Source of the DNA: Acidimicrobiaceae bacterium
GTDB lineage: Bacteria; Actinomycetota; Acidimicrobiia; Acidimicrobiales; Poriferisodalaceae
Direction of reading: 5' to 3'
Assembly (NCBI GenBank): GCA_002722565.1
Contig: PBMG01000020.1
Location: forward strand, 116,110 to 180,109
Length of the DNA: 64,000 nucleotides
Position numbers and translations under genes: made by a program. Each line of letters starts with the position of its first letter. Position 1 is the first letter of the stretch. The notes below the pieces were generated by a model. It was not told the DNA's origin, made no database searches, and was given only the letters and a program-made list of their open reading frames with translations. Of the stretch, positions 1-13,393 are shown one piece after another.

Positions 1-1054
1 TCACGACCTGAGCAATGTTTGCAATTTTTACAACATCAGCGTTGCGGATGAAGCTCATCAAAAACTGCGCACATACGAGCGCGTCTTGAAGGTCATAAAT
101 CTCTTCAACAAGATGCGCTGGAAATTTTCCGCCAGCCCACATGTTTTCTCTGTTCCGGGTCCGGTACCAAACATTCCATTCATCGAAAGCTATAAACGGA
201 CGTCGGCGAGAGCGTCGTCTGCCAGCGACATACCGACAGACGGAATCAATTTCTGCGATTTGCTGATCGACAGCGACACCTGAGCACAAAAACTGGGAAG
301 TGTCGCCTGAATAGTTGTCTAAATACCTGTGGGTAGAAAGATAGTCAGCCAATCCTCCGACAGCTTCTAATGCTTGTCGATCCCATTCCAGATAGGTCGA
401 ATTATCTGGTAGCGAGGTGCCAGACACCACAAGTTCGATTGATGGGTCAACTAATTTCATCATGTGCGCTGCCTGACGCGCTTTGATCCCGTAATCAGCT
501 GCTGGCATATGGCCCATCTGCCAAGGCCCGTCCATTTCGTTACCCAAACACCAAAGTGGAACTTTTGAGACGTTGTCTGACTGATCAACCTTTTGTTGTT
601 CAGCGATATCAGTTTCCAATTCACCATTGGTGTACTCAACCCAGTCTGCAGCCTCCTCGGGCAAGCCTGTCCCTAGGTTCACAGCGAACATCGGAGACCA
701 ACCAGTTCGCTTGCATAGAGATAAGAACTCGTTTGTGCCGAACGTGTTTGGTTCAATCGTTCCCCACGCTAGATCTCTGCGGGTGGGCCGGTCGTGGATT
801 GGGCCAACTCCATCTCGCCAGTGGTAATTAGAAACGAAGTTGCCCCCTGGATAGCGCATGACGGTGAAGTCAAGTTCATCTAGGGCAGACAGAACGTCTG
901 TGCGACACCCATAATCATCAGCCTGAGCAGATGTTGGGTCATAAATGCCTTCGTAGACAGCACGCCCCATGTGTTCAAGAAACCCACCAAAGATTCTGGG
1001 GTCAACGGCGCCGACATGGTGATGAGGGTGGAGATGGAACTTGGCTTTAGACAC
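1..1054 (-). CDS. GH51 alpha-L-arabinofuranosidase (3' end outside window)
   Basis: Glycoside hydrolase family 51, which releases terminal arabinofuranose from plant or algal polysaccharides. About 351 codons are readable from a GTG at 1054 to the left edge without a stop, so the C-terminal part (the family is usually about 500 residues) lies outside. The motif GNEMDGPWQMGH carries the likely acid/base Glu, and AFDEWNVWYR carries the likely nucleophile Glu. Near the N-terminus GGFLEHMGRAVYEGIYDP is also typical of the family. No signal peptide is visible, which suggests a cytoplasmic enzyme acting on imported oligosaccharides. The start is uncertain: an AGGAG lies about 30 bases upstream of the GTG, which is too far to decide it. 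The gene is divergent from the acyl-CoA dehydrogenase. Confidence 0.9.
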   Translation of the reverse strand, partial: MSKAKFHLHPHHHVGAVDPRIFGGFLEHMGRAVYEGIYDPTSAQADDYGCRTDVLSALDELDFTVMRYPGGNFVSNYHWRDGVGPIHDRPTRRDLAWGTIEPNTFGTNEFLSLCKRTGWSPMFAVNLGTGLPEEAADWVEYTNGELETDIAEQQKVDQSDNVSKVPLWCLGNEMDGPWQMGHMPAADYGIKARQAAHMMKLVDPSIELVVSGTSLPDNSTYLEWDRQALEAVGGLADYLSTHRYLDNYSGDTSQFLCSGVAVDQQIAEIDSVCRYVAGRRRSRRRPFIAFDEWNVWYRTRNRENMWAGGKFPAHLVEEIYDLQDALVCAQFLMSFIRNADVVKIANIAQVV

Positions 1055-1227
1055 AATATGAGCGTAGTTGGAACAGGCTTTAGATCTCCTAGTTGATGTT
1101 CGGCACCAGCTAGATGATGATTGGTGGCTCCTAGTTATTTTGCTTTGTGTAGTTAGTTTCAGCTAGCCGGTGTGCATCTTGATTGGAAAAATAATTCTCT
1201 GAGGTCACCCTCTCTTAAGATGGTTTC
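1055..1227. other. Divergent intergenic region, no gene seen
   Basis: This 173-base AT-richer gap lies between the divergently transcribed arabinofuranosidase and acyl-CoA dehydrogenase genes. It must hold both promoters. I could not pick a convincing -35/-10 pair, and no ORF or structured RNA was recognised. Confidence 0.4.
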
Positions 1228-2484
1228 GTGAACTTAAACAATCCAGAAGCTGTGAAAATAGATGCAGCGCAATGGTTCGCTGAGCACTGGGATCCTGATA
1301 TGCCGCTAGGTGTTTGGTGGCAACTTCTCGCAGACGCCGGTTGGGCTTTCCCATCTTGGCCAGATGGATTCGGCGGCCGAGGTCTCTCATCTGGTCCGAC
1401 TAAAGCTGCGATTCAAGCCCGGCGTGAAGCTGGCGCTTTTGGCCCACCGAATGGTGTTGCAACCTTTTTAGCGGCGCCGACCATCATGCACTACGGAACT
1501 CAACAGCAACAGGAAAAGTATCTGCCTCGAATAGTTAATGGCCAGGACATTTGGTGCCAACTTTTTTCAGAACCAGGTGCTGGTTCGGATATGGCTGGTT
1601 TGTCTACGAAAGCAGTTCGTGATGGTGAAGAGTGGGTAGTTAATGGCCAAAAAGTTTGGAACTCAGGCGCGCAATGGGCGCAATACGGAATTCTTATAGC
1701 TCGAACAGACCCTGAAAAACCTAAGCATCGAGGGATTACTTATTTCCTTATCGATATGGAACAAGAGGGTGTGGATATTCGGCCGCTGCGTGAAATGACC
1801 GGAGATGCGGCATTTAATGAAGTTTTCTTGAACGATGCCCGAGTTGCTGAAGACGACCGCCTAGGAGATTTAGGTGATGGTTGGCGCGTTGCTATGACAA
1901 CGCTGTCCCATGAACGTGATCCTGATAATGCAGGAATGGGAGAAACAGCAGCTTTTGGTGCAATTGATCGAGATATGAGCGTTCGCGATCACAGCACAAG
2001 TATTTCGTCTAAGAATGACGGATTTTCTCTTGCCTTAAGCGGTGGAGTATCCAAAGTCCTCGATGATGTGACATCACAATTCGATGCTGCGACTGACCCG
2101 GGGACGCGCCAGAGATTGGCAAGAATTCTTGAGATGCGAAGATCTGCTCGATGGTCTGGTATGCGGGCGGCAGCGAAGATCAAGGCCGGTGGTCAGCCCG
2201 GTCCTGAGGTTTCCACACTCAAGCTTCTCGGTTCTGACATGGGCCGTGAAATTCGTGATGTAGGGCTAGAAGCAATGGGGCCGTATGGGATGTTGTATGG
2301 CGAAGACGCTCCAACTGACGGCCTTTTTCATGCTTACTCAATGTTTACTCCTGCTCAATCTATTGCGGGTGGGAGTGACGAAGTTCAGCGAAATATTGTG
2401 GGTGAGAGAGTGCTTGGTTTACCGCGGGAGCCGGGTGAAAAAGAACAACGTGAATTACCGTGGTCAGACCTTCCGCGCAGTTGA
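1228..2484 (+). CDS. Acyl-CoA dehydrogenase family protein
   Basis: A flavin-dependent acyl-CoA dehydrogenase of 418 residues, the usual family length, which would carry out the alpha,beta-desaturation step of beta-oxidation or branched acyl-CoA breakdown. The FAD/substrate region shows WCQLFSEPGAGSDMAGL, and the C-terminal helical domain ends in the common actinobacterial form AGGSDEVQRNIVGERVLGLP. The chosen start is the GTG at 1228; a nearby ATG at 1220 is out of frame. Substrate specificity cannot be read from the sequence. Electrons would normally go to ETF, and an EtfD-like quinone reductase is encoded at 43268-45457. Confidence 0.9.
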   Translation: MNLNNPEAVKIDAAQWFAEHWDPDMPLGVWWQLLADAGWAFPSWPDGFGGRGLSSGPTKAAIQARREAGAFGPPNGVATFLAAPTIMHYGTQQQQEKYLPRIVNGQDIWCQLFSEPGAGSDMAGLSTKAVRDGEEWVVNGQKVWNSGAQWAQYGILIARTDPEKPKHRGITYFLIDMEQEGVDIRPLREMTGDAAFNEVFLNDARVAEDDRLGDLGDGWRVAMTTLSHERDPDNAGMGETAAFGAIDRDMSVRDHSTSISSKNDGFSLALSGGVSKVLDDVTSQFDAATDPGTRQRLARILEMRRSARWSGMRAAAKIKAGGQPGPEVSTLKLLGSDMGREIRDVGLEAMGPYGMLYGEDAPTDGLFHAYSMFTPAQSIAGGSDEVQRNIVGERVLGLPREPGEKEQRELPWSDLPRS

Positions 2485-2562
2485 CGGCTAATAATTAGAT
2501 TGGCGAAACGATGGGTGCTCCACTCATCGTTGCAAAGACGCTCTTGTACTCGTAACTAAAAA

Positions 2563-2592
2563 CACAGCCCCCTGTCTTGTTAGAGGGTTGTG
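2563..2592 (+). terminator. Possible terminator hairpin after acyl-CoA dehydrogenase
   Basis: CACAGCCCCCT and AGAGGGTTGTG can pair, with one mismatch and one G-U, across a short loop, and a few T residues follow. It lies 80 bases after the stop codon and before the oppositely oriented tRNA-Ala, so it could act on either strand. The stem is imperfect and the T-run weak. Confidence 0.35.
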
Positions 2593-2622
2593 GTTTAAGC
2601 CTGTTTTAAGAGGTTTTGTTTG

Positions 2623-2696
2623 TGGAGCTGATCGGAATCGAACCGACGACCCCCTGCTTGCAAAGCAGGTGCTCTAGCCAACTGAGCTACAGCCCC
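2623..2696 (-). tRNA. tRNA-Ala (anticodon TGC)
   Basis: The reverse strand folds into a full cloverleaf: acceptor GGGGCTG/CAGCTCC, D-arm with AGCTCAGTTGG, anticodon stem CCTGC/GCAGG around loop TTTGCAA (anticodon TGC), T-arm with GGTTCGATTCC, and discriminator A. The 3' CCA is not encoded. It stands alone, not in an rRNA operon. Confidence 0.95.
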
Positions 2697-2822
2697 AATA
2701 ACTCTCAGAGGGTACCGAAGTAACGCCCGGAGTACGACTTAAGCAAACAATCGATTTTGCAGGCATGATCAAGGTATTGAAACTCGCTATAAATAAGCGA
2801 ATCTTCTCAGGAGGAATACCTA

Positions 2823-3725
2823 ATGAATATGCCCGCGATTTCGTTGGCTGCTGTTAATGGTCGACGTCAACAAACACTCGATGTAGCCGCCGAAATTGAG
2901 CATCGCGGTTTTTCAGGGATTTACTGCCCCTCCATGGGTGACTGTGTAGCCCTATGTCAAGCAATCGCTTCTGCAACTAACGAAATAACTTTCGGTACTT
3001 CAGTCCAGCCTATTTATTTCAGAAACCCGGAGGATCTCGCCGCAACAGCTGCTTTTATTCATGAAATTAGCAACGGTCGATTCCGCTTGGGGATAGGTGT
3101 GACTCATGGTCCAGTTCATCAACGTTTAGGAATTACTCCCGGAAAACCGTTAGGCGATATTCGCGACTACGTAGCTGCTATGGAACGCGCAGCCGAACAT
3201 CACGGCGAACTCCCGCCAATTGTTTTGGCGACGCTGAGACGAAAAATGGTTGAACTTTCAGTTGAAATCAGTGCTGGCGCTGTGTGGGCTAACGCCAGTC
3301 GTAATGATTTCAACAATTCAGTTGCTGACATACCTGAAGACGTTCAAGGGAGCGATTTCTTTATTGGCAACATGATTCCGACAGTGATCGACGAGGATCG
3401 GAGCGCCGGTGCTGAGAGAAACAGAAAGACTCTCCAGGGGTATGTAGCTCTACCGAACTACCGGAACTACTGGAAACAGGCAGGATATACCGAGGAGATG
3501 GAAGGTATAGAAGCTGCTCTTGAAGCGGGTGATCGTGACCGTGTTTTGACATGTATGTCGGATGACTGGCTATCAAATGCGACTCTTTACGGATCTCGAG
3601 ACGAAGTGCGTCAGGGTGTCGAAGAGTGGTTTGATCAAGGTTGCAAGACCCCAATTCTCGTGCCGTCCAGCACTAGCGGCGGACAAATGCACGCCATACA
3701 AGAACTTTTTGATTGCTTTTCATGA
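2823..3725 (+). CDS. Luciferase-like (LLM) flavin/F420-dependent oxidoreductase
   Basis: A TIM-barrel luciferase-like monooxygenase-family protein of 300 residues. Typical features are the early strand GFSGIYCPSMGD, the TSVQPIYFRNPEDLAATAAFI segment, and the ISNGRFRLGIG motif that contacts the cofactor phosphate. In actinobacteria many such proteins use coenzyme F420, but whether this one uses F420 or FMN cannot be decided from the sequence. The start is well supported: an AGGAGG sits seven bases upstream of the ATG at 2823. It is followed 21 bases later by a PLP-dependent dehydratase and may share a transcript with it. The substrate is unknown. Confidence 0.8.
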   Translation: MNMPAISLAAVNGRRQQTLDVAAEIEHRGFSGIYCPSMGDCVALCQAIASATNEITFGTSVQPIYFRNPEDLAATAAFIHEISNGRFRLGIGVTHGPVHQRLGITPGKPLGDIRDYVAAMERAAEHHGELPPIVLATLRRKMVELSVEISAGAVWANASRNDFNNSVADIPEDVQGSDFFIGNMIPTVIDEDRSAGAERNRKTLQGYVALPNYRNYWKQAGYTEEMEGIEAALEAGDRDRVLTCMSDDWLSNATLYGSRDEVRQGVEEWFDQGCKTPILVPSSTSGGQMHAIQELFDCFS

Positions 3726-3746
3726 AATCTCGGTCCGGAGAGTCGA

Positions 3747-4703
3747 GTGTCTTCTGACATAGATCTCGAAGCAGCCTCAGCCCGGCTCGCCGGTGTCGTG
3801 AGACGAACACCGGTCTTGCGTTCGCGTTTGTTAGATGAGCGTGTCGGTGCAGAGGTCCACTTAAAGGCTGAACATCTACAACGGACTGGTGCGTTTAAAT
3901 TCCGCGGCGCCTTTAATGCGATTGCAGCGATCCCAGCTTCTGTTCGTCAACAAGGCGTTATCTCTTATTCGTCCGGAAACCATGCGCAGGCTGTAGCTCG
4001 CGCTGCTCAACTATTTGAGATTCCAGCAACAATCGTGATGCCCACTGACGCGCCACAATCAAAACGCGATGCAACCGAAAGTTACGGTGCTGAGATCATT
4101 AGTTATGACCGTTACACCCAAAACCGAGAGGACATCGCAGCAGAGATAGTGCAGGAAAGAAATTTGAGCTTGGTGCCCCCTTTTGATCATCCTGATGTGA
4201 TTGCCGGTCAATCCACTTGCGTCCAAGAATTATTCGAAGAGTCCGGACCGTTAGATCAGTTGATTGTCTCAGTTGGGGGTGGTGGACTGATTTCGGGAAG
4301 TGCGTTGGCAGCACATCAACAAAACCCAAACTGTCAAATTGTCGGCGTCGAACCAGAATTAGGCAACGACGTTCAGTTGTCCCTTAGGGCAGGGAGAATC
4401 ATTAAAATCGAAGTGCCCGACACGATTGCCGATGGACAACAAACCACCTCGCCCGGCGTACACACTTTTACTGTCATCCAACAACATGTAGAAGAAGTCG
4501 TGACTGTTACCGATGGTCAGATCCTCGATGCAATGGACTATTTATTTCGATACCAAAGACAAATAGTTGAACCCAGCGGCGCCAGCGCTTTGGCGGCTCT
4601 TTTATCTGGGGAAGTAAAGCCGGCTGGTGATCGGATTGGGGTCATTTTATCTGGAGGAAATATTTCACCAGAACGCTTCATCGAGCTCATGGCAGACCGA
4701 TAA
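3747..4703 (+). CDS. Threonine/serine dehydratase-like PLP enzyme
   Basis: A fold-type II PLP enzyme of 318 residues. The Schiff-base lysine lies in AFKFRGAFNA at about residue 50. SSGNHAQAVA is the substrate-contacting loop, SVGGGGLISG binds the cofactor phosphate, and the C-terminal VILSGGN motif is conserved. It probably deaminates threonine and/or serine, or racemises serine. It has only the catalytic domain with no regulatory ACT domain, so it resembles catabolic TdcB or serine racemase types more than biosynthetic IlvA. The start is the GTG at 3747. Confidence 0.85.
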   Translation: MSSDIDLEAASARLAGVVRRTPVLRSRLLDERVGAEVHLKAEHLQRTGAFKFRGAFNAIAAIPASVRQQGVISYSSGNHAQAVARAAQLFEIPATIVMPTDAPQSKRDATESYGAEIISYDRYTQNREDIAAEIVQERNLSLVPPFDHPDVIAGQSTCVQELFEESGPLDQLIVSVGGGGLISGSALAAHQQNPNCQIVGVEPELGNDVQLSLRAGRIIKIEVPDTIADGQQTTSPGVHTFTVIQQHVEEVVTVTDGQILDAMDYLFRYQRQIVEPSGASALAALLSGEVKPAGDRIGVILSGGNISPERFIELMADR

Positions 4704-4718
4704 AACGGTTGTCCTCGG

Positions 4719-5747
4719 TTATCCAGCCTGACTCAACACCTCAACCTTGCCGAGGTAACTAACTTCTTTAGCTCGATCGGTATCCACGTCATCAACCCAA
4801 GGCTCTAAGAAGGTCCGCCATCGTTGAGCCCAAGTATGGTCAGCGGTTACTCGAGACCATGCGGCTTCTCCGATTTTATTGGTCTCCTGATGATCAGCGA
4901 GCAGGAGAGGGATTAGTTGCCCTAAGTCGCTCGCTGATTGGAATGTAATAATTTCCTTCCCCGGTTCTAAGACATGCTCAACAGCAGCCCGGGCTTGGAC
5001 CAAAGAAGGTGTTCCTACAACCGCCGCTTCGTACACGGCCGTGGAAAGACCTAATTCAAAAGCCGATTTCTTGACTGCTGATTGATGGGCTAACGAGGCC
5101 GGTAATTCAACTAACAGATGGGCTCCAGCGAATAGTGTTGCACGTTCCGGCAAAGGCAAAGTATCAACAGCTGACACTTCTAGCGGTAAGTCGATCCAGC
5201 CTTCACCCATCACGACGACATCGTCTAGGTGATCAATACTCATGACGGCATCAATATTTTCAGGGTCAGAATTTCCTACTACGACGATCCCTCGTCGTTC
5301 AGAGGGAACAAAATTCATGAGCGCAGGTGGATGGACGGCAGGCTCTATTAGTGAAAGCCGAAATGTTCCGAGAGCCTCGTATTCATCAAAGGTCTGAAGA
5401 TCAGGTACCGCAACCAGGTCGTATTCCCGTAAGTCGTCATCAATAACACTTAGGTCTGTTGTTGCACCTTCTAACAATGGCCCTGTATGTAAACAGACAG
5501 CGACCGTTTCTGAGACAGCTGTCAACGCTCGGATTTCATTTCGGTCGGGAATGCCTGCTGCTGGAACAACAACAAGTATTTCCGGAGAATAACGATCTAA
5601 CCCCCATTTGATAGCTGCACTTGTCGGTGCCACAGCAACAACTTCATGCCCCAGAAATCTCAGTGGCTCAGCTATCTGTGAACGTAAGGGGGATTCGGGG
5701 ATATCTACTCCGTAACCGGTTACTACTATCCGCATTGTGGGGGCCAT
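4719..5747 (-). CDS. Glycosyltransferase-like protein (CgeB-type fold, tentative)
   Basis: A soluble protein of 342 residues with two Rossmann-like halves. The N-terminal half opens with RIVVTGYGVDIPESPLRSQI and contains AEPLRFLGHEVVAVAP. The C-terminal half carries FELGLSTAVYEAAVVGTPSL followed by a DHTWAQRWRTFLEPW tail. That arrangement (a penultimate Glu-containing motif plus a C-terminal W-rich helix) recalls family-1 and CgeB-like glycosyltransferases. The donor and acceptor cannot be predicted. Its stop faces the dehydratase stop, 15 bases away. An alternative start is the internal ATG four codons in. It lies 43 bases downstream of lgt on the same strand. Confidence 0.5.
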   Translation of the reverse strand: MAPTMRIVVTGYGVDIPESPLRSQIAEPLRFLGHEVVAVAPTSAAIKWGLDRYSPEILVVVPAAGIPDRNEIRALTAVSETVAVCLHTGPLLEGATTDLSVIDDDLREYDLVAVPDLQTFDEYEALGTFRLSLIEPAVHPPALMNFVPSERRGIVVVGNSDPENIDAVMSIDHLDDVVVMGEGWIDLPLEVSAVDTLPLPERATLFAGAHLLVELPASLAHQSAVKKSAFELGLSTAVYEAAVVGTPSLVQARAAVEHVLEPGKEIITFQSASDLGQLIPLLLADHQETNKIGEAAWSRVTADHTWAQRWRTFLEPWVDDVDTDRAKEVSYLGKVEVLSQAG

Positions 5748-5790
5748 CTCTGTAGGTCAAGGTGATTCGGCCACTATGGGGCCTCCCACT

Positions 5791-6624
5791 TCAGTGTGGA
5801 ACACTTTCCGACGAATTTCGATGACCATCGGCCGGTTCATTTCGAAGGCCTTTCGCCACAATTCCAATTGCCACGAACAAGACAATGATCGAAGTCCACA
5901 CATTGATCCGCACTCCAAAGACCTCTGTTGCTTTGTCAGTCCGTAGTAGCTCAATCCACAATCTTCCAAGGGTGTACCCCACTACATAAATTGCCCAGCT
6001 ATAACCCTTTTTCAAATTCGGAAACAACTTGGGAGTAACGATCGCGACAAACCCTGCGACACCCAAATTCCATAGAGCTTCATATAAAAACGTCGGATGA
6101 AAAGTTTCCGACTCGACATACCCAGATGGACGATTTTTGGGATCAATCTGAAGGCCCCATGGCAAATCTGTTGGTCTCCCAAACAGTTCTTGATTAAACC
6201 AATTCCCAAGTCGTCCAATGGCCTGCGCAACCGGAATTCCGACCGCAGTGGCATCAAACATTGCAGGTACATCACCTTCTTCTCTGCGTACTATCCACCA
6301 ACCGGTAAGCGTTGCAGCGGCGACCGCCCCCCATATCCCAAGCCCTCCTTTCCAGACTTTCGGTATCTCTATCCACTGGCCTTGGAATCGACTGAAATCA
6401 GTAGCGACGTGATAGAAGCGTCCCCCTAATATTCCTGCTGGAATAGCCCAAGTGGCCATCCGATGCACCACCACCGCGTCGCCGCCAGCAGCCTCATATC
6501 TACGACTACTTATCCATACTGCAATCAACGCTCCCACGGCGATCATCAGCCCATAGGCACGCAATTCGAGGGCCCCTATTTGTATGGAGTTTGTCGACGG
6601 GCTTGGGATCGCTGCAAACATCAA
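5791..6624 (-). CDS. lgt: Prolipoprotein diacylglyceryl transferase
   Basis: An integral membrane enzyme that transfers diacylglycerol from phosphatidylglycerol to the lipobox cysteine of prolipoproteins. At 277 residues it has the usual length and about seven hydrophobic segments. The Lgt signature GRLGNWFNQELFGRP, followed by PWGLQI, is intact, and earlier GGRFYHV and KGGLGIWGA match conserved loops. The C-terminus is short and lacks the long charged tail found in many actinobacterial Lgt proteins. The start is the ATG pair at 6624. Confidence 0.95.
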   Translation of the reverse strand: MMFAAIPSPSTNSIQIGALELRAYGLMIAVGALIAVWISSRRYEAAGGDAVVVHRMATWAIPAGILGGRFYHVATDFSRFQGQWIEIPKVWKGGLGIWGAVAAATLTGWWIVRREEGDVPAMFDATAVGIPVAQAIGRLGNWFNQELFGRPTDLPWGLQIDPKNRPSGYVESETFHPTFLYEALWNLGVAGFVAIVTPKLFPNLKKGYSWAIYVVGYTLGRLWIELLRTDKATEVFGVRINVWTSIIVLFVAIGIVAKGLRNEPADGHRNSSESVPH

Positions 6625-6708
6625 TTACTCCAGTCAAGTCGAGAATATAGGCATTGACTTACTTCAAAGAAACTCAATCCACCGACCAAGGGTGGTCGAA
6701 CTTCCAAT

Positions 6709-7704
6709 TCACTCCTGAGTAGTTGAAATACCTTCATAGACGGCAGCTGAAATTCCTCGATTCTCAAGTTCTTGAAGCCACGGAAGTGGACTATCGAGCA
6801 TGCCTAAACTCCAAGACCCTGACGGCAGTAATCCTAATAGCGACCATTCTGCTGCAATAGCCGCAACGGCTGCGGCTGCAGATGACGGATGGTCTATGGC
6901 CCCCAAGACTTCTGTCGTCTGAACTGAATCTTGGATACCACGTATTTCAATACGAACTGCTCCTGGCCCTCCATCTTTGTGAGGTCGCCGCAGCATTGGC
7001 AGCCAGGCAGTCAGCCGATCGCGTCTAGTAGCCGCAACCTTGGCCGTAATTCGATCAACTTCAGGAAAACTCGCAGATAAAAGAAAAGGGTCTACGAGCG
7101 CAGCTCGGTAGCAATCACTCGCGCCAAGCGGGTCAGGAAACCAGACGAGTTCGCGTCCACTCCCACTTGGCCGTTTGACCCAACTCCTATCGCGCCATTC
7201 AACCGCTTCTTGAGTTCTGGCACGATGAAGCTGTCGTTGACACGAGGGTCCACCTGTACCCATTCGCGCAACATGTATTTCATCAACCTGATCGAATCGC
7301 TCTCCACCATGACGTGCCAGCAAGCAACTCAAACCAGGCGAAAACGCTGCTCCGACAATCACCGAGCGATCTACCTTCATAGCGGTCGCTTCAAGGCCTA
7401 GGAGACCCTCTACATCATTTAAGGAGTCCGACAATGAAACCACGTGAGAATCATTTCCAAGTGCCTCTTCAGCAAGTTCCGTGTGTCCTCCAGGCGGCTG
7501 AGCCAACACAGTTACATCCGCTGCTGGTAGGGGACCCGGAGCAATAACTTCAATGTCTAGGTCAATCAATTGCCGGACAAAACCATGCATTCGTTGAGGA
7601 TGTCTAGCTCCAAGAATCAGTCGGTCGACTAGACCCGAGGCAGCTAGCTGGCGCGCGACTCTTCGCCCGACGACACCAGAACCGATAACAGCAGCAGTTG
7701 TCAC
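6709..7704 (-). CDS. Saccharopine dehydrogenase-like NAD(P)-binding protein
   Basis: A 331-residue protein opening with the Rossmann motif AVIGSGVVGRRVARQLAASG and a GARHPQRM segment as in the saccharopine dehydrogenase NADP-binding domain. The rest contains VGAAFSPGLSCLLARH and a C-terminal Ala-rich helix. It is not a recognisable biosynthetic saccharopine dehydrogenase, and its substrate is unknown. The GTG start at 7704 lies one base after the stop of the small ORF at 7706-7870, so translation of the two is probably coupled. Confidence 0.65.
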   Translation of the reverse strand: MTTAAVIGSGVVGRRVARQLAASGLVDRLILGARHPQRMHGFVRQLIDLDIEVIAPGPLPAADVTVLAQPPGGHTELAEEALGNDSHVVSLSDSLNDVEGLLGLEATAMKVDRSVIVGAAFSPGLSCLLARHGGERFDQVDEIHVARMGTGGPSCQRQLHRARTQEAVEWRDRSWVKRPSGSGRELVWFPDPLGASDCYRAALVDPFLLSASFPEVDRITAKVAATRRDRLTAWLPMLRRPHKDGGPGAVRIEIRGIQDSVQTTEVLGAIDHPSSAAAAVAAIAAEWSLLGLLPSGSWSLGMLDSPLPWLQELENRGISAAVYEGISTTQE

Positions 7705-7705
7705 G

Positions 7706-7870
7706 TCAGCGAAAATCCGGGCCGCTTAGTTGTCTCCACTTACCTTGGCGTGGGGGAACACCACCAGATCCCCTAAGACGCAAGATGGCAGCCACAATTG
7801 TTCCTACTCCCATTGCCAAGATTGCCCGGCGTAATACTCGCACAGCTACCTCCGCTCGAAACCTCATCAC
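7706..7870 (-). CDS. Small basic one-TM protein, about 54 residues
   Basis: A short ORF on the minus strand starting GTG-ATG at 7870/7867 and ending with TGA at 7706-7708. The product begins MRFRAEVAVRVLRRAI, has a hydrophobic stretch LAMGVGTIVAAIL at about residues 18-30, and ends GGVPPRQGKWRQLSGPDFR. Support for it being real: the TGA is one base before the GTG of the next gene, the amphipathic/TM layout is coherent, and the gap would otherwise be unexplained. It starts 30 bases after the 3' end of tRNA-Ile on the same strand. No strong ribosome binding site is visible. Function unknown. Confidence 0.55.
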   Translation of the reverse strand: MMRFRAEVAVRVLRRAILAMGVGTIVAAILRLRGSGGVPPRQGKWRQLSGPDFR

Positions 7871-7899
7871 GAGTTATGTGATTAGCGCTGTTCGGAACG

Positions 7900-7973
<74 letters not shown>

Positions 7974-8028
7974 GAACGAGTGACCGATAGTAGCGGGGCT
8001 ATAGCCCCGTAACCAACGTGACTCTAAT

Positions 8029-8805
8029 TTAAGAAGGCGGCTGATCTTCTTCCAAGAGAGTCACCCGGACCCCCCCAACAAGGTCACTAATGAGATTAAA
8101 GATAATTGTGAGCAGCACATTGAACGCCACACCCGCTACAAACAGCACTGCTCCAATAACCGTTGCTCGTCGAAAAATTTCATCTCCGTTGATTTCCCAC
8201 ACTTCATAGGAGCCAACTTCAGCGATAAAAGATTCAATATTGGATATGACACCCGATTGCACCGCGGCAGTCCAAAGCAAGTAACCAGCAATTACTGTCG
8301 CTCCATATAGGCAGGCATATAGAAGTACTGAAACCTTCAAAACTGACCACGGGTCGATATGTCGGATAGTGCGTCGGGTTCGTCGAACGCGAGCCCGACG
8401 TTTCCCGAGCCACCCAAGTTCTTCTTCGGGCAATAAAATTGGCTCTTGAGTTTCTACAGGTACCGGCGAAATTTGTTCAATTAGGCCACTGACTCGAGCC
8501 TCAATTGCAGGCGGCGTTACGTCTTCAACTAATGGAACGACACCTGTATCTTCGGGTCCCTTTATTATCCGGCTTTCATCATCATGTTTTTCACGAACGG
8601 GCGGGCGTCTCACCACAGGTTTTTCTCGACTCCGCTTTTTCTCTCCCTTAGAGGAGCGGCCTGAGGTCGAACCGGATATTTTCCGCTTACGGGGTACGCG
8701 CCGCTCGGTTTCTTCTTGATCTAAACCGACTGCACGCGCGAAGGTTTCATCATCGACGCCGTCTGCAGGAGGGTTACCTGATCCTGGTTGATCGAAATCA
8801 GCCAC
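8029..8805 (-). CDS. DUF3566 transmembrane protein
   Basis: A 258-residue protein with a long charged, low-complexity cytoplasmic N-terminus (residues 1 to about 148, rich in Lys, Arg and Pro). This is followed by the DUF3566 core: DPWSVLKVSVLLYACLYG starts the first membrane helix (about 158-182) and a second helix spans about 215-238, separated by a loop with YEVWEINGDEIFRRA. DUF3566 proteins are characteristically encoded next to gyrA in actinobacteria, as here, which is the main support beyond the motif. The molecular role is not established. Confidence 0.85.
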   Translation of the reverse strand: MADFDQPGSGNPPADGVDDETFARAVGLDQEETERRVPRKRKISGSTSGRSSKGEKKRSREKPVVRRPPVREKHDDESRIIKGPEDTGVVPLVEDVTPPAIEARVSGLIEQISPVPVETQEPILLPEEELGWLGKRRARVRRTRRTIRHIDPWSVLKVSVLLYACLYGATVIAGYLLWTAAVQSGVISNIESFIAEVGSYEVWEINGDEIFRRATVIGAVLFVAGVAFNVLLTIIFNLISDLVGGVRVTLLEEDQPPS

Positions 8806-8849
8806 GCGTCGAAGTGTACGGGAGGCTACGCCTTAGCTGGGCGCGGCAA

Positions 8850-13351
<4,502 letters not shown>

Positions 13352-13393
13352 TTATATAGCGTCTGGACGCTTCTGAAGGAAATTGCTGACTTG

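Noticed and set aside
5757..5969. Minus-strand ORF overlapping the 3' end of lgt
   Set aside because: It is an out-of-frame shadow of lgt on the same strand and has no independent support.
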